A stretch of 64,000 nt of DNA from Caballeronia sp. GTDB lineage: Bacteria > Pseudomonadota > Gammaproteobacteria > Burkholderiales > Burkholderiaceae. Of this stretch, positions 10,299-20,539 are shown one piece after another. The stretch's first letter is position 1; every line of letters starts with the position of its first letter. The stretch covers positions 1-64,000 of the forward strand of contig NZ_JAQGMM010000039.1 in assembly GCF_028292365.1 (NCBI RefSeq). The letters are read 5' to 3'. Below the pieces are notes generated by a model. That model had not been told where the DNA came from, searched no databases, and saw only the letters and a list, made by a program, of their open reading frames with translations. The position numbers and the translations under genes are program-made.

Positions 10299-10853
10299 TC
10301 ACGTGAATGCCTTGCCGGCATCGAAGCGAATGTTGGCGGTAGCAACTGCCTCTATGGTCGGGCCGAAACTGCCGATCTCCGGCAAGGTCGCATTGTGATG
10401 TTCGACGATTCGGGCAGCAGTGGCGTGGGTCTTGTCGTGCGTGGTGTGAGCGTCGGCGACGAGTGTCACGCCGTATCCGAGAGCCGCGGCACGGCGCACC
10501 GTTGTATCAACACAGAACTCCGTGGCGTAGCCGCATACGACAACGTTGGATACGCCACCGCTCTCAAGCATCGAGCCAAGGTTCGTCCTCAAAAATGAGT
10601 CCGGGGTTGTCTTACGGACTCTCTGGTCAGACGCGTGGACGTCCAGCTCTTTAGCAAGAGCCCAGCCGGGCGAGCCGTATTCAAGGTCACCTGTTGCGGT
10701 TTCATGCTGAACAAAAATCACCGGAACGCTAGCGGCACGCGCCCGCGAAGTCAGTTCGTTGATGCGGGCGAAAACATCCCCTGACAACGCCGGTGAAGGA
10801 GACAGCCGGAACAGGCCCTCTTGAACATCGATCACAATCAGCGCTGCGACCAT
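10299..10853 (-). CDS. Cysteine hydrolase, isochorismatase family
   Basis: ALIVIDVQEGLF; VVVCGYATEFCVDTTVRRAAALGYGVTLVADAHTT. Confidence 0.92.
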   Translation of the reverse strand: MVAALIVIDVQEGLFRLSPSPALSGDVFARINELTSRARAASVPVIFVQHETATGDLEYGSPGWALAKELDVHASDQRVRKTTPDSFLRTNLGSMLESGGVSNVVVCGYATEFCVDTTVRRAAALGYGVTLVADAHTTHDKTHATAARIVEHHNATLPEIGSFGPTIEAVATANIRFDAGKAFT

Positions 10854-11007
10854 ATCTTTGCTCCCGGGAAAACCGTAGTCTAGCCGACCGCGTGACGCTG
10901 CAAAAAACCGATCCCCTCAGATAAAGAATTCCAGCCGAGTCCTTTATCCGAAGGAAGTTGAGCCCCGCCGTACCGGCTAAGAGCTCGCGCTGTAGAACTG
11001 CAGATGC

Positions 11008-11520
11008 TTAGTTCGATGCTGGTGCCGGAGCGGCTGCCGCAGGCTTATGCTTGCGCGGCCCACCATGCTTCTTCCCGTGGTCATTTCGGAACAGCGGGTC
11101 AGCAATCTTCTTCTGCTCGTCGGACAACGTGGCGTAAAGCGCGCTGAACGACGCAGCCAGCTTCTGCATATTGTCTGCGTGCAACTGGGACAACTCAGCG
11201 TAGGACTTCATCGCTTCGTCTGCATTCTCCGAAGGCAGTTTGTGCGCACGATCGTGGAAGGCCTGATCGGTCTTGGTCGCGTTGTCACGCATCGTTTGCG
11301 CAAAGGCATCCCACTGTGGCGCCTGCTGGCTCGTGATCTTCATCTGCGCATGCAGGTCGTCGATTCGCTTCTCCACGAAGTCTGCGTGCTTCTGTGCATG
11401 GCTCATCGGTGCCGAAGCGGCCGAATCGCTTGCCGCCGGGGTCTGCGCCCATGCGGACGTCGTGAAGCAGGCAAGCGCGAACAATGCAGGTGCAACAGCA
11501 ATACGAATGGATGGTTTCAT
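11008..11520 (-). CDS. Spy/CpxP-like LTXXQ-type periplasmic protein
   Basis: Signal peptide MKPSIRIAVAPALFALACFTTSAWAQ; DDLHAQMKITSQQAPQWDAFAQTMRDNA pattern. Confidence 0.7.
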   Translation of the reverse strand: MKPSIRIAVAPALFALACFTTSAWAQTPAASDSAASAPMSHAQKHADFVEKRIDDLHAQMKITSQQAPQWDAFAQTMRDNATKTDQAFHDRAHKLPSENADEAMKSYAELSQLHADNMQKLAASFSALYATLSDEQKKIADPLFRNDHGKKHGGPRKHKPAAAAPAPASN

Positions 11521-11659
11521 GTTGGGAGGCTTGAATTGAGTTGTTAGATTCGCGGCGTTTCTATCAGGACGCGTTGTGGTCATGTTGCCGGCCAAGGTAC
11601 TCGATGAGCTCAATGTACTTTCAGCGAGGTCGGCGGGCTCGGAATGACAAGCTCAGTAC

Positions 11660-12010
11660 TCAGTAACCAGCAGGATAACTATTCGGGTAATACGCGACGC
11701 CCGGCGGAGGCGGCGGAGGCGGTGCTGAATAGACCACAGGAGGAGGCGCCTGCGTGGCGGCGCCCGCGATAGCCGCACCCGCTACAACACCCAGCAGCGC
11801 GCCGACGAGCAGGCCACCACCGCCTCCGCCACCGCCGCCTCCTCGATAACCGCCATGGTTATCGCCGTGACCACCATGGTATCCACCGTGGCCGCCGCCG
11901 TGGTCGTCATGGTGCTGCGCTTGTGCCGGTAGTACGGACGTTGCGGCGGCAATCGCTATAGCGACCGTCGCCAGCCGGCGATACAACAAACTTCGGGAAC
12001 ACTGCGTCAT
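11660..12010 (-). CDS. His/Gly-rich exported protein with glycine-zipper segment
   Basis: Signal peptide; HHDDHGGGHGGYHGGHGDNHGGYRGGGGGGGGGGLLVGALLGVVAGAAIAGAA. Confidence 0.65.
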   Translation of the reverse strand: MTQCSRSLLYRRLATVAIAIAAATSVLPAQAQHHDDHGGGHGGYHGGHGDNHGGYRGGGGGGGGGGLLVGALLGVVAGAAIAGAATQAPPPVVYSAPPPPPPPGVAYYPNSYPAGY

Positions 12011-12511
12011 TAAGTGCGTCTCCTTTCGTGTGAGAGGTGGAGTGCCTGCATCGACAACCGCGGCAAGATTACCGATGAAGGACGATCGGGGCCATGACGA
12101 CCGGCGATCAAATGCAGAGGAGGAGTAACTCCACCGTTATTGCACGACCAGCTTAGCCCCCATTACTTACAGTTCCATGGCAGCACTACCAACGGTCCTC
12201 GTGCATCTGCCTCGTGCATCTGATAACCCTCGGTTCAGAAAAGTTTCCAAAGTGAAGACGATTAGCCGAACGAGCGTTCATCCGCTCTATTTATCTCCTC
12301 TTTTATCTCCGTTTTTTATCTCGCTAGCGAAATAAAAATTTCCCGCCTGAACCGTGGTGCTTTATATCCTCGGCGTTGCCGTGAATGAGGTCGCAAGCTC
12401 CTTGTCAGCGACCTATAATCTTCGCAGGCGCTGATTCGCTGGAAGGTGAGTGGCGCCGCCCGGCCCTTCTTTGTCACTTAACTCCGTACTACGTAATTGA
12501 GGGATGATGCC

Positions 12512-12724
12512 ATGACCCGCAAATACATCGACTGTCGCGAGTTTCCTAGCGAGATGAACTGCAGCATCGCGCTGTCCGCAGACTCCGACCAGGAACTCCT
12601 GGATGCCGCCGTCCAGCATGCCGTGTCAGTTCATAAACACACCGACTCTCCCGAACTGCGTGCCCAGTTGAGCGCGTTGTTCCACCAAGGCACTCCGCCG
12701 GTCGATTCACCGAGAGCCGCATGA
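12512..12724 (+). CDS. Small DUF1059-like protein
   Basis: MTRKYIDCREFPSEMNCSIALSADSDQELLDAAVQHAVSVHKHTD. Confidence 0.75.
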   Translation: MTRKYIDCREFPSEMNCSIALSADSDQELLDAAVQHAVSVHKHTDSPELRAQLSALFHQGTPPVDSPRAA

Positions 12725-12846
12725 CTCGCTGTTGAACGATCGAAACGTACCCTCACCAAGTGGCATCGATTAAATAATAAGTATGACGAACCAGGTTAAG
12801 CTAAACGCCGCCCATTTCAACCGGAATGCTTTTAAGGGAGCATGTC

Positions 12847-13902
12847 ATGGCAGTCGACCAGTCAAAACTCGATGCATTCATGGGAGGGTTTGTCCACGAT
12901 CTCGGCGCCGTGATGCATGCGGCCACCGTTGTCGTCGGCGATCAACTCGGGCTTTATAAGGCGCTCGCCGCCAAGCCGCTACGCGCGGAAGAACTCGCAC
13001 AAGCGACCGAAACAGATGCGCGTTATGTTCGCGAGTGGTTAAGCGCCCAGGCCGCGAGCGGCTACGTCACTTATGATCCTGCGTCGGAATGCTTTGGCCT
13101 TAGCGAAGAACAGTCCTTCGCGCTCGCCGAGGAAGGCAGCCCGGCGTTCATACCTGGCGCGTTCCAGATCGCCGTCGCGCAGTTCAAGATCATCCCGAAG
13201 ATGGTGAAGTCGTTCAAGACCGGACTAGGGGTTGGATGGCATGAGCACGATGTCTCGCTCTTTCACGGCACCGAGCGTTTCTTCCGTCCGGGCTACGCAG
13301 CGTATCTTGTGAACGACTGGATTCCGTCGCTTGGCAGCATCGAGGCGAAGCTGAAAAGCGGCGCACGCGTGGCAGATATTGGCTGTGGTCACGGCGCGTC
13401 CACCATCATCATGGCGCAGGCTTATCCGCAATCCACATTCGTGGGCTACGACTATCACGAAGGATCTATCGAGCATGCGAGAGAGTCGGCGGCAACGGCA
13501 GGCGTAAGTGACCGCGCGAGTTTCGAAGTCGCTTCGGCCAGTGATTACCCGGGAAGCGACTACGACTTCGTCACCATGTTCGACTGTCTTCACGACATGG
13601 GCGATCCACTCGGAGCGGCGCGTCACGTGTATGAAACCCTGGCCGAGGATGGCACGTGGATGATCGTCGAACCGTTTGCCAACGACACGCTTGAAGGAAA
13701 CCTGAATCCTGTTGGGAGGATATTTTACTCAGCATCCACGTTGATTTGTACACCGGCTTCACGAGCGCAGGCCGGCGCCATGTGCCTGGGCGCGCAAGCC
13801 GGCGAGCGGCGGATTCACGACGTAGTCACAGAAGGAGGTTTCCGGCAGTTTCGCCGGGCGACGGCAACGCCGTTCAATCTCATCTTTGAAGCCCGCCGAT
13901 AA
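12847..13902 (+). CDS. Class I SAM-dependent methyltransferase with N-terminal winged-helix dimerisation region
   Basis: VADIGCGHGASTIIMAQAYPQSTFVGYDYHEGSIEHAR SAM motif; GGAG before ATG 12847. Confidence 0.88.
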   Translation: MAVDQSKLDAFMGGFVHDLGAVMHAATVVVGDQLGLYKALAAKPLRAEELAQATETDARYVREWLSAQAASGYVTYDPASECFGLSEEQSFALAEEGSPAFIPGAFQIAVAQFKIIPKMVKSFKTGLGVGWHEHDVSLFHGTERFFRPGYAAYLVNDWIPSLGSIEAKLKSGARVADIGCGHGASTIIMAQAYPQSTFVGYDYHEGSIEHARESAATAGVSDRASFEVASASDYPGSDYDFVTMFDCLHDMGDPLGAARHVYETLAEDGTWMIVEPFANDTLEGNLNPVGRIFYSASTLICTPASRAQAGAMCLGAQAGERRIHDVVTEGGFRQFRRATATPFNLIFEARR

Positions 13903-13955
13903 TACGAGGCTGGATCCCCGGCGTTGCCTGACAGGAGCACGCAACGCCCCGTCTG

Positions 13956-14780
13956 TTACTTTTTTGCGGCAGCCACAGTGCTCTTACGGGCCGCAGGTTT
14001 CTTGAGCGCCGTCTTCACGACAGGCTTCTTGCGCGCGCTCGGTTTCGGCTTCTTGGCCAATCCCTCTCTGCTCCATTGCTCAAGCAGGATCTGCGTCTGC
14101 GCGCGCACCGTTGCCTTGAGCAAGTCGCCCTTCTCGGCGTCTATCTCCTTCCATCCAAGCAATGCAAGCGTCGTGCGCGGCGCGACATGGAACATCAACA
14201 GTTGACCGTGCAAACTCAGCATCCGAATCATCGTAAGCTGATCGTCGGGTTTCGTGCCCGTGATGCGCGCGATCAAACGCGTGCCAACATCGTTCAAAGG
14301 TTGCCGCACACGCCGCATCATGATGTCCGAAGCAATGGTCGGCTCATGTCCTGCCTGTTCGCGCGTAAAGAAAAGCCGCTGGTTGGAAGTACCGCAAGCC
14401 TTCACGAACATACGGTCCGCAAGCGCTTCCTGAATGCGAATGAAAGCATCGATCAGCACTGGAATATCGCTGTCCCTGCTCAACACATCGGCGGCGTAAG
14501 TCACCACCGGCTCAAGCGTGACCCATGACGAGTCGGCGAGATATTCCGCACACGCCCGGTACACCCCCTCTTTATTCTCGAAGTAATACTGCAGCGCGGG
14601 TGCATTGACCCCGGCGCGCGCGGCGATGTCGCGCGTCGACGCGCCCTCGAAACCATGCTCACCAAAGGACTCAATAGCCGCTTCGATGATTCGCAACCTT
14701 GTCTCGTCGCCTCGCACGTATCCGCCGGCCGACGGACGGCGTAGCCGTTTTGTGTCGTTCATTCGTGCCTCTCCCGTCAA
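13956..14780 (-). CDS. TetR family regulator (CerR/DUF1956-like C-terminal domain) with Lys/Ala/Pro-rich tail
   Basis: TRLRIIEAAIESFGEHGFEGASTRDIAARAGVNAPALQYYFENKEGVYRAC; tail AKKPKPSARKKPVVKTALKKPAARKSTVAAAKK. Confidence 0.88.
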   Translation of the reverse strand: MTGEARMNDTKRLRRPSAGGYVRGDETRLRIIEAAIESFGEHGFEGASTRDIAARAGVNAPALQYYFENKEGVYRACAEYLADSSWVTLEPVVTYAADVLSRDSDIPVLIDAFIRIQEALADRMFVKACGTSNQRLFFTREQAGHEPTIASDIMMRRVRQPLNDVGTRLIARITGTKPDDQLTMIRMLSLHGQLLMFHVAPRTTLALLGWKEIDAEKGDLLKATVRAQTQILLEQWSREGLAKKPKPSARKKPVVKTALKKPAARKSTVAAAKK

Positions 14781-14797
14781 CTAAACAAATATATCAC

Positions 14798-14847
14798 TTG
14801 ACACAATTTTACCAACTGGAATAATTGTTCCGATTGGAATAATTTGG
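14798..14847. promoter_or_regulatory. Divergent tetR-emrA promoter/operator
   Basis: TTGACA (14798) with ~16-nt spacer to AATAAT; imperfect palindrome GGAATAATTGTTCC (14818-14831) overlapping the -10 and a repeated TTGGAATAATTTGG. Confidence 0.6.
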
Positions 14848-14854
14848 ATCAAAG

Positions 14855-15994
14855 ATGTCAACAACCGCCGGGGCGCCTCCGCATGAAGTACCGCAAGATT
14901 CCACCGCTTCGCCCACGCGCCGATCTGGAAAACGCCTGATCCTGGTGGGGCTTGGGATTGTTGCGCTGATCGTTGCGGGAATCTGGCTTGCCCGCTGGTG
15001 GACAGTGGGACGGTTTATTGAAAGCACTGACGACGCCTATTTGCAAGCCGACAGTGTCACGGTTGCGCCCAAGGTCAGCGGCTACGTGACCGATGTCTAC
15101 GTTGGCGATAACGCCACGGTGAAGGCCGGCGACCCGCTGGTCCGGCTCGATACCCGCCAGTATCAGGTCGCACTCGACCAGGCGCAGGCGACCATCGCTG
15201 CGCGCGCCGCGGATATCCAGCGCGCTCAAGCTGACATCCTCCAGCAGCACGCCAACATTGAACAGGCCAAAGCGCAACAGCAGGTCGCACGAGTGAGCGC
15301 CCAGCATGCCCGCGACGAAGTCCAGCGCTACGCACCGCTCGCTGCCACAGGCGCTGAAACCAGCGAAAGGCTGTCTGAGTTGACCAGCACACGGGATCAG
15401 GCACTGGCAACGCTGGCAGCCAACACTGCCGCAGTCGATGCCGCCGAGACACAGATCGCCGCCACCACCGCGCAGATCGCGCAGGCGCGTGCACAGCTCG
15501 AGGCAGCGGAAGCAAGCGCGCGGCAAGCGCACCTCGACCTGCAGGACACCGTCGTACGCAGCGTACTGGCCGGCAAGGTGGGCGACCGCTCGGTTCGCGT
15601 CGGTCAGTACGTGCAACCGGGCACGCGGATGCTGTCGGTCGTGCCGGTGCAAAGCACTTATCTGACCGCCAACTTCAAGGAAACGCAGGTCGGCCACATG
15701 CGCGTCGGCCAGCCCGTGATCCTGCATGTGGATGCGCTGCCAGGCACGGACTTGCACGGCGTAGTCGACAGTTTTGCGCCCGGCACCGGCGCCCAGTTCG
15801 CGCTGCTGCCGCCGGAAAACGCCACGGGCAATTTCACCAAGATCGTCCAGCGAATTCCTGTGCGCATTCGCATTGAGACAGGGCCGGAGACACGCAGCGT
15901 GCTGCTGCCCGGCTTGTCGGTGACCGCCGATGTCGATACACGCTCCTCCCGCGAGGGCGACGAGCGCATCAAAGCTGAGAACAACCATGGCTGA
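14855..15994 (+). CDS. emrA: HlyD/EmrA family efflux periplasmic adaptor
   Basis: STDDAYLQADSVTVAPKVSGYVTDVYVGDNATVKAGDPLVRLD; coiled-coil hairpin; LTANFKETQVGHMRVGQPV. Confidence 0.92.
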   Translation: MSTTAGAPPHEVPQDSTASPTRRSGKRLILVGLGIVALIVAGIWLARWWTVGRFIESTDDAYLQADSVTVAPKVSGYVTDVYVGDNATVKAGDPLVRLDTRQYQVALDQAQATIAARAADIQRAQADILQQHANIEQAKAQQQVARVSAQHARDEVQRYAPLAATGAETSERLSELTSTRDQALATLAANTAAVDAAETQIAATTAQIAQARAQLEAAEASARQAHLDLQDTVVRSVLAGKVGDRSVRVGQYVQPGTRMLSVVPVQSTYLTANFKETQVGHMRVGQPVILHVDALPGTDLHGVVDSFAPGTGAQFALLPPENATGNFTKIVQRIPVRIRIETGPETRSVLLPGLSVTADVDTRSSREGDERIKAENNHG

Positions 15995-17588
15995 TGTGAC
16001 CACGGCAGCGGCTCCAGTGCCTGCTGCACCCGCGCCGGAGGAGGAGCGCGCGAGCGCGGCGGACTGGCTCGCGGTTGCGGCCGGCTCGCTGGGCGCACTG
16101 ATGGCCACGCTGGATATCTCGATCACCAATTCGGCCTTGCCGCAGATCCAGGGCGAGATTGGTGCAACCGGGACCGAGGGTACGTGGATCTCGACCGGCT
16201 ACCTGATGTCCGAGATCGTGATGATCCCGCTCGCGGCGTGGCTCACGCGCGTGTTCGGCTTGCGTAACTTCTTGCTCGCCAATGCCACGCTGTTTATCGC
16301 GTTCTCCATGATGTGCGGATGGTCGCACAGCTTGCCCATGATGATTGCCGGCCGCATTGGCCAGGGCTTCGCGGGCGGCGCCATGATCCCGACGGCGCAG
16401 ACCATCATTCGCACCCGGTTGCCACGCTCGCAGATGCCCGTTGGCATGACCATGTTCGGCCTGATCGTATTGCTGGGTCCGCTGCTGGGACCAGTGCTCG
16501 GTGGCTGGCTGGCAGAGAACATCAGCTGGAGCTGGTGCTTCTTTATCAACCTGCCTGTCTGTATTGCGCTGATCACCTTGCTGATCGTAGGACTGCCGTC
16601 GGACCGGCCGCAGTGGAGCACGTTTTTCAAGGCGGACTGGGTCGGCATTATCGGCCTCACGATCGGCCTCAGCTCGTTGACCGTGGTGCTCGAAGAAGGA
16701 CAACGCGAACGCTGGTTTGAGTCCAGCACGATTATCGCGCTGACCTGCGTGTCGCTGGCGGGCATGGTGCTGATCGCCATTTCGCAACTCACCGCGAAGC
16801 GGCCGATCATGCGTCTGAGCCTGATGCGCAATCCGCGTTATGCAAGCGTCATTGTCATTGTGTTTGCGGTCGGGGCAGGGCTGTACGGCGTGTCGTACCT
16901 GCTGCCGCAGTTCCTCGGCATAGTGTCCGGATACAACGCGCAGCAATCGGGCGCGATCATGTTGATATCGGGCGTGCCGGCGTTTCTGATCATGCCGATC
17001 CTGCCACGCATTCTCGGCAAGCTCGACTTTCGCATGCTCGTGATCGGTGGACTGTTGTTGTTTGCGTTGAGCTGCGTGCTCGATATTGACCTGACTGCGC
17101 AGAGCGTCGGCCACGACTTCTTCTGGTCGCAGCTAATACGCGGCTTTGCGCAAATCCTCGCGCTGATGCCGTTGAACCAGGCGTCAATGGCAGCGGTCTC
17201 GCGCGAAGACTCCGGCGACGCAGCCGGTCTCTACAACATGGCCCGCAATCTTGGCGGCTCGGTTGGGCTCGCCATCATCGGGACCGTGATTGACCGGCGC
17301 ACGACCTTCCATACCGCAATGATCCGCGAGTCGCTGACCGCCAACTCGCTGGTGGGCCAGGAGCGCCTGACGTCGAGTGCCGCGAGCTGGTTCGCGCAAA
17401 CCGGCGACATGGCCTATTCCAAAATGCGTGCGCTCGGCCAGATAGCCGTGCAGATCCATATGCAGGCTACCGTCATTACGTACTCTGAAACGTTCTATCT
17501 GCTCGGTCTCGCGCTGCTTGCCTGCGTGCCGCTTGCGCTCCTCCTGAAGACTCCGCGCGGCCCCGTTTCGACATCCGCCGGCCATTGA
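15987..17588 (+). CDS. emrB: DHA2 family MFS efflux permease (EmrB/QacA type)
   Basis: 14-TM MFS; ATLDISITNSALPQIQGEIGATGTEGTWISTGYLMSEIVMIP; overlaps emrA stop. Confidence 0.92.
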   Translation: MADVTTAAAPVPAAPAPEEERASAADWLAVAAGSLGALMATLDISITNSALPQIQGEIGATGTEGTWISTGYLMSEIVMIPLAAWLTRVFGLRNFLLANATLFIAFSMMCGWSHSLPMMIAGRIGQGFAGGAMIPTAQTIIRTRLPRSQMPVGMTMFGLIVLLGPLLGPVLGGWLAENISWSWCFFINLPVCIALITLLIVGLPSDRPQWSTFFKADWVGIIGLTIGLSSLTVVLEEGQRERWFESSTIIALTCVSLAGMVLIAISQLTAKRPIMRLSLMRNPRYASVIVIVFAVGAGLYGVSYLLPQFLGIVSGYNAQQSGAIMLISGVPAFLIMPILPRILGKLDFRMLVIGGLLLFALSCVLDIDLTAQSVGHDFFWSQLIRGFAQILALMPLNQASMAAVSREDSGDAAGLYNMARNLGGSVGLAIIGTVIDRRTTFHTAMIRESLTANSLVGQERLTSSAASWFAQTGDMAYSKMRALGQIAVQIHMQATVITYSETFYLLGLALLACVPLALLLKTPRGPVSTSAGH

Positions 17589-17608
17589 CGGCAAAGACAC
17601 TATCCACG

Positions 17609-19075
17609 ATGTTCCCTCGCCCTACTGCTCCCTTTTTACTAACGCTGCTGGCGTCTGTCTGCGCATTCTCGGCCTGCACCGTCGGCCCCGACTATGCGGG
17701 CGCGCCCCAGGTCGCACCCGACGCGGCCCATGCTTCCAGCTTCGTCCGTACGCCCGCGGCCGGCATGGTCTCGACACGCGCACCGAGTCAATGGTGGCTG
17801 TCGCTCGATGATCCGCAACTGAACACGCTGATCGACGCCGCGCTCGCTCATAACCCGGACGTTCACGCAGCGCAAGCGCGTTTGCGCGAAGCACGCGCGC
17901 AGTTGCAGCACCAAAAAGCGAACGGCATGCCGACCGCGTCTTTCGACGCCGCCGCGTTGCGCGTGCGCGAGCCCAACCTGAGTTCGCTGTCATCTTCTCA
18001 AGGCAGTTCGGGCGGTTCATCTTCATCCGGAGGAGGACCGCTGCAGCTCTATACGGCGGGCTTCGATGCATCGTGGGAAATCGATCTGTTCGGCGGCACG
18101 CGACGCGCGGTGGAAGCTGCGACGGCGGAAGCGGATGCAGTCGACGCCGATCTCGCCGACACCCAAGTGTCGCTCGCGGCGGAAGTCGCGCAAGCTTATG
18201 TTGACCTGCGTGATGAGCAACAGCGCCTGACGCTTGCACAACACTCCGCGGAACTCGAGCAGCAGATGCTCACGTTGACGCAACAGCGCCGCGCACACGG
18301 CACGGCGGCCGACGTCGATGTGGAGCGCCTGACCACGCAGGTCGAGAACACCCGTGCGACGCTGCAGCCGCTAGACGAGCAAGTCGCCGAATCGCTTGAT
18401 CAGCTCGCGGTATTGACCGGACAGGCACCGGGCGCGCTCGATCAGGCGTTATCTGCGCAGCGGCCGATGCCGACCTTGCCGGTGTCCGTGGCTATCGGTG
18501 ACCCCGCTTCAATGCTGCAGCAACGGCCCGACATCCGCGCGGCGGAACGACGCCTTGCTTCGAGCAACGCGCAGATCGGCGAGCACAAGGCGGACTTCTT
18601 CCCGAAGGTGACGTTGTTCGGTGACATCGGCTATACCGCCGCTGATCCGGGCCACCTTGTCCGCAAGAACAATTTCAGCTGGATTGGTGCGCCTTATCTG
18701 CAGTGGAACGTGCTGGACTTCGGCCGCACGCTCTCGAGCGTTCGCGGCGCCGAAGCATCGCGCGACGAGGCCGATGCGAAATACGCGCATACGGTGCTCG
18801 CGGCGTTGCAGGACGCGAATACTTCGTTGTCGCGTTATGGGCATCAGCGCGAACATCTGGCTACGCTGCAGCAAGTGCAAGCATCGGCGGACCGCTCGCT
18901 TACGTTGGTGCGTCAGCGTTATACAGCGGGTACATCAAGCCTCATCGATCTGCTCGATACCCAACGGACGCAGTTCAGCGCACAGCAGAATGTAGTCTCG
19001 GGACAAGCTGAATTGCTGAAGGATTTTGTCTCTTTACAGAAGAGCCTGGGACTCGGCTGGCGCGTGCAAGGGTGA
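17609..19075 (+). CDS. NodT-family outer membrane efflux lipoprotein
   Basis: Lipobox FSACTVGPDYAG; two OEP repeats; third gene of efflux operon. Confidence 0.92.
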   Translation: MFPRPTAPFLLTLLASVCAFSACTVGPDYAGAPQVAPDAAHASSFVRTPAAGMVSTRAPSQWWLSLDDPQLNTLIDAALAHNPDVHAAQARLREARAQLQHQKANGMPTASFDAAALRVREPNLSSLSSSQGSSGGSSSSGGGPLQLYTAGFDASWEIDLFGGTRRAVEAATAEADAVDADLADTQVSLAAEVAQAYVDLRDEQQRLTLAQHSAELEQQMLTLTQQRRAHGTAADVDVERLTTQVENTRATLQPLDEQVAESLDQLAVLTGQAPGALDQALSAQRPMPTLPVSVAIGDPASMLQQRPDIRAAERRLASSNAQIGEHKADFFPKVTLFGDIGYTAADPGHLVRKNNFSWIGAPYLQWNVLDFGRTLSSVRGAEASRDEADAKYAHTVLAALQDANTSLSRYGHQREHLATLQQVQASADRSLTLVRQRYTAGTSSLIDLLDTQRTQFSAQQNVVSGQAELLKDFVSLQKSLGLGWRVQG

Positions 19076-19141
19076 CGCGAACGCTAAAGAAGTCGTTGCC
19101 GCTTGGGGCGCTCGTCCTATGCGGCTTTGACGCATGGGGAT

Positions 19142-20338
19142 CTAATTCTGGACGATGCCGGGAATGTCGACCTTGAGATTGACATCGGCTTCATAGTTGA
19201 CTCCGTCGATCTCGAACCCGAACAACCGCAGAAATTCGCGCTTATAGCCGGCGAAATCGGTGAGTTCATAGAGGTTGTCGGTAGTGACCTGATCCCAGAG
19301 TTGCTGCACGCGAGCCTGCACTGCCGGACTAAGTTCTTTGGCGTCCGCACGCAACCGGCCCGCCTGATCCATGCACGGCGAATCGCCATACAAGCTGTCT
19401 TTGTAGAGGCCGTAAACCTGTTCGATGCAACCCTCGTGCGTCCCCTCTTCTTTCATGACCTTGAACAGCAGGGACAAGTACAACGGCATCATGGGAATGG
19501 CTGAACTTGCCTGCGTGACCACCGCTTTCAATACCGAGACGCGCGCGTCGCCTCCGTGACCGGACAGGCTGTCGCGAATCGCAAGGACCTTGTGATCCAG
19601 GTCTTTCTTGGCAGCGCCTATGGAACCGTTCCAATATATGTCGTGAGTTATCTTCTCGCCGAGATACGTGAACGCGGTGGTCTTCGCGCCCTCTGCCAGA
19701 ACACCCGCTGCAAGCAACGCATCAATCCACATCTGCCAGTCTTCACCGCCCATCACGGCCACGGTGTTATCGATCTCGCTTTGCGTCGCCGGTTCCAGGC
19801 TGCTTTCCTTGACAACTTCCTTGTCGGTATCGAGGCCGCGCAGCGTAATGGCCTTGCCGACCGGTTTCAGTGTGGAAGTAAAAACCTCCCCCGTCTTCGG
19901 GTGCGTCCGTCTCGGTGACGCGAGGCTGTACACGACCAGATCGATCTGCCCGAGATCGCGCTTGATGATATCGATTGTCTTCTGTTTGATCTCGTCAGAG
20001 AAAGCGTCGCCGTTGACGCTCTTTGCGTAGAGTCCCTTCGCGGCCGCAAATTTGGTGAATGCTGCGGTGTTGTACCAGCCGGGCGAGCCGGGTTTGCTTT
20101 CTTCGCCTGGACGTTCGAAGAAAACACCGAGGGTATCGGCGCCGCATCCAAATGCCGCCGTGATCCGGGCAGCAAGTCCGTACCCGGTCGAAGCGCCGAT
20201 CACCAGGACTTTTCTGGGTCCCGCAGCAATGGGGCCTTGTGCCGTCACGTAATCGATCTGATTCTCGACGTTGGCCTCGCAGCCGACGGGATGAGTAGTC
20301 ACGCAAATGAAGCCGCGCACGCGTGGTTTGACGATCAT
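19142..20338 (-). CDS. fabV: Enoyl-[acyl-carrier-protein]/trans-2-enoyl-CoA reductase FabV
   Basis: [42 protein letters not shown]; active-site Y-X8-K ([10 protein letters not shown]). Confidence 0.95.
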   Translation of the reverse strand: MIVKPRVRGFICVTTHPVGCEANVENQIDYVTAQGPIAAGPRKVLVIGASTGYGLAARITAAFGCGADTLGVFFERPGEESKPGSPGWYNTAAFTKFAAAKGLYAKSVNGDAFSDEIKQKTIDIIKRDLGQIDLVVYSLASPRRTHPKTGEVFTSTLKPVGKAITLRGLDTDKEVVKESSLEPATQSEIDNTVAVMGGEDWQMWIDALLAAGVLAEGAKTTAFTYLGEKITHDIYWNGSIGAAKKDLDHKVLAIRDSLSGHGGDARVSVLKAVVTQASSAIPMMPLYLSLLFKVMKEEGTHEGCIEQVYGLYKDSLYGDSPCMDQAGRLRADAKELSPAVQARVQQLWDQVTTDNLYELTDFAGYKREFLRLFGFEIDGVNYEADVNLKVDIPGIVQN

Positions 20339-20539
20339 GAAGACCTCGCTTGTGGGAACGCCTGAATTGCATTCAGGCAGCACGAAAAATTTCGAGCATT
20401 GTAAATGACCGACGTCATGCCGGTCGCCGCTCGCTTCATTTTCGCGGTGACCCGCCGGGTTAAGATAGCGCCGTCAAAGCGGCGTTAGATGCAGCTTCCC
20501 ATAGTATCCATGCGTCCGTGAAAGCGTGACGCCTACTTC

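Noticed and set aside
13920-13948. GGCGTTGC...GCAACGCC hairpin between convergent methyltransferase and TetR genes
   Set aside because: Stem present but loop is long and no T-tract follows directly; too weak to call a terminator
14858-16129. Long antisense ORF (423 aa) opposite emrA
   Set aside because: Lies fully antisense to a clear HlyD/EmrA gene; Arg/His-rich translation typical of shadow frames in high-GC DNA
15969-17114. Antisense ORF of 381 aa opposite emrB
   Set aside because: Low-complexity His/Arg/Gln-rich shadow frame of a membrane protein gene
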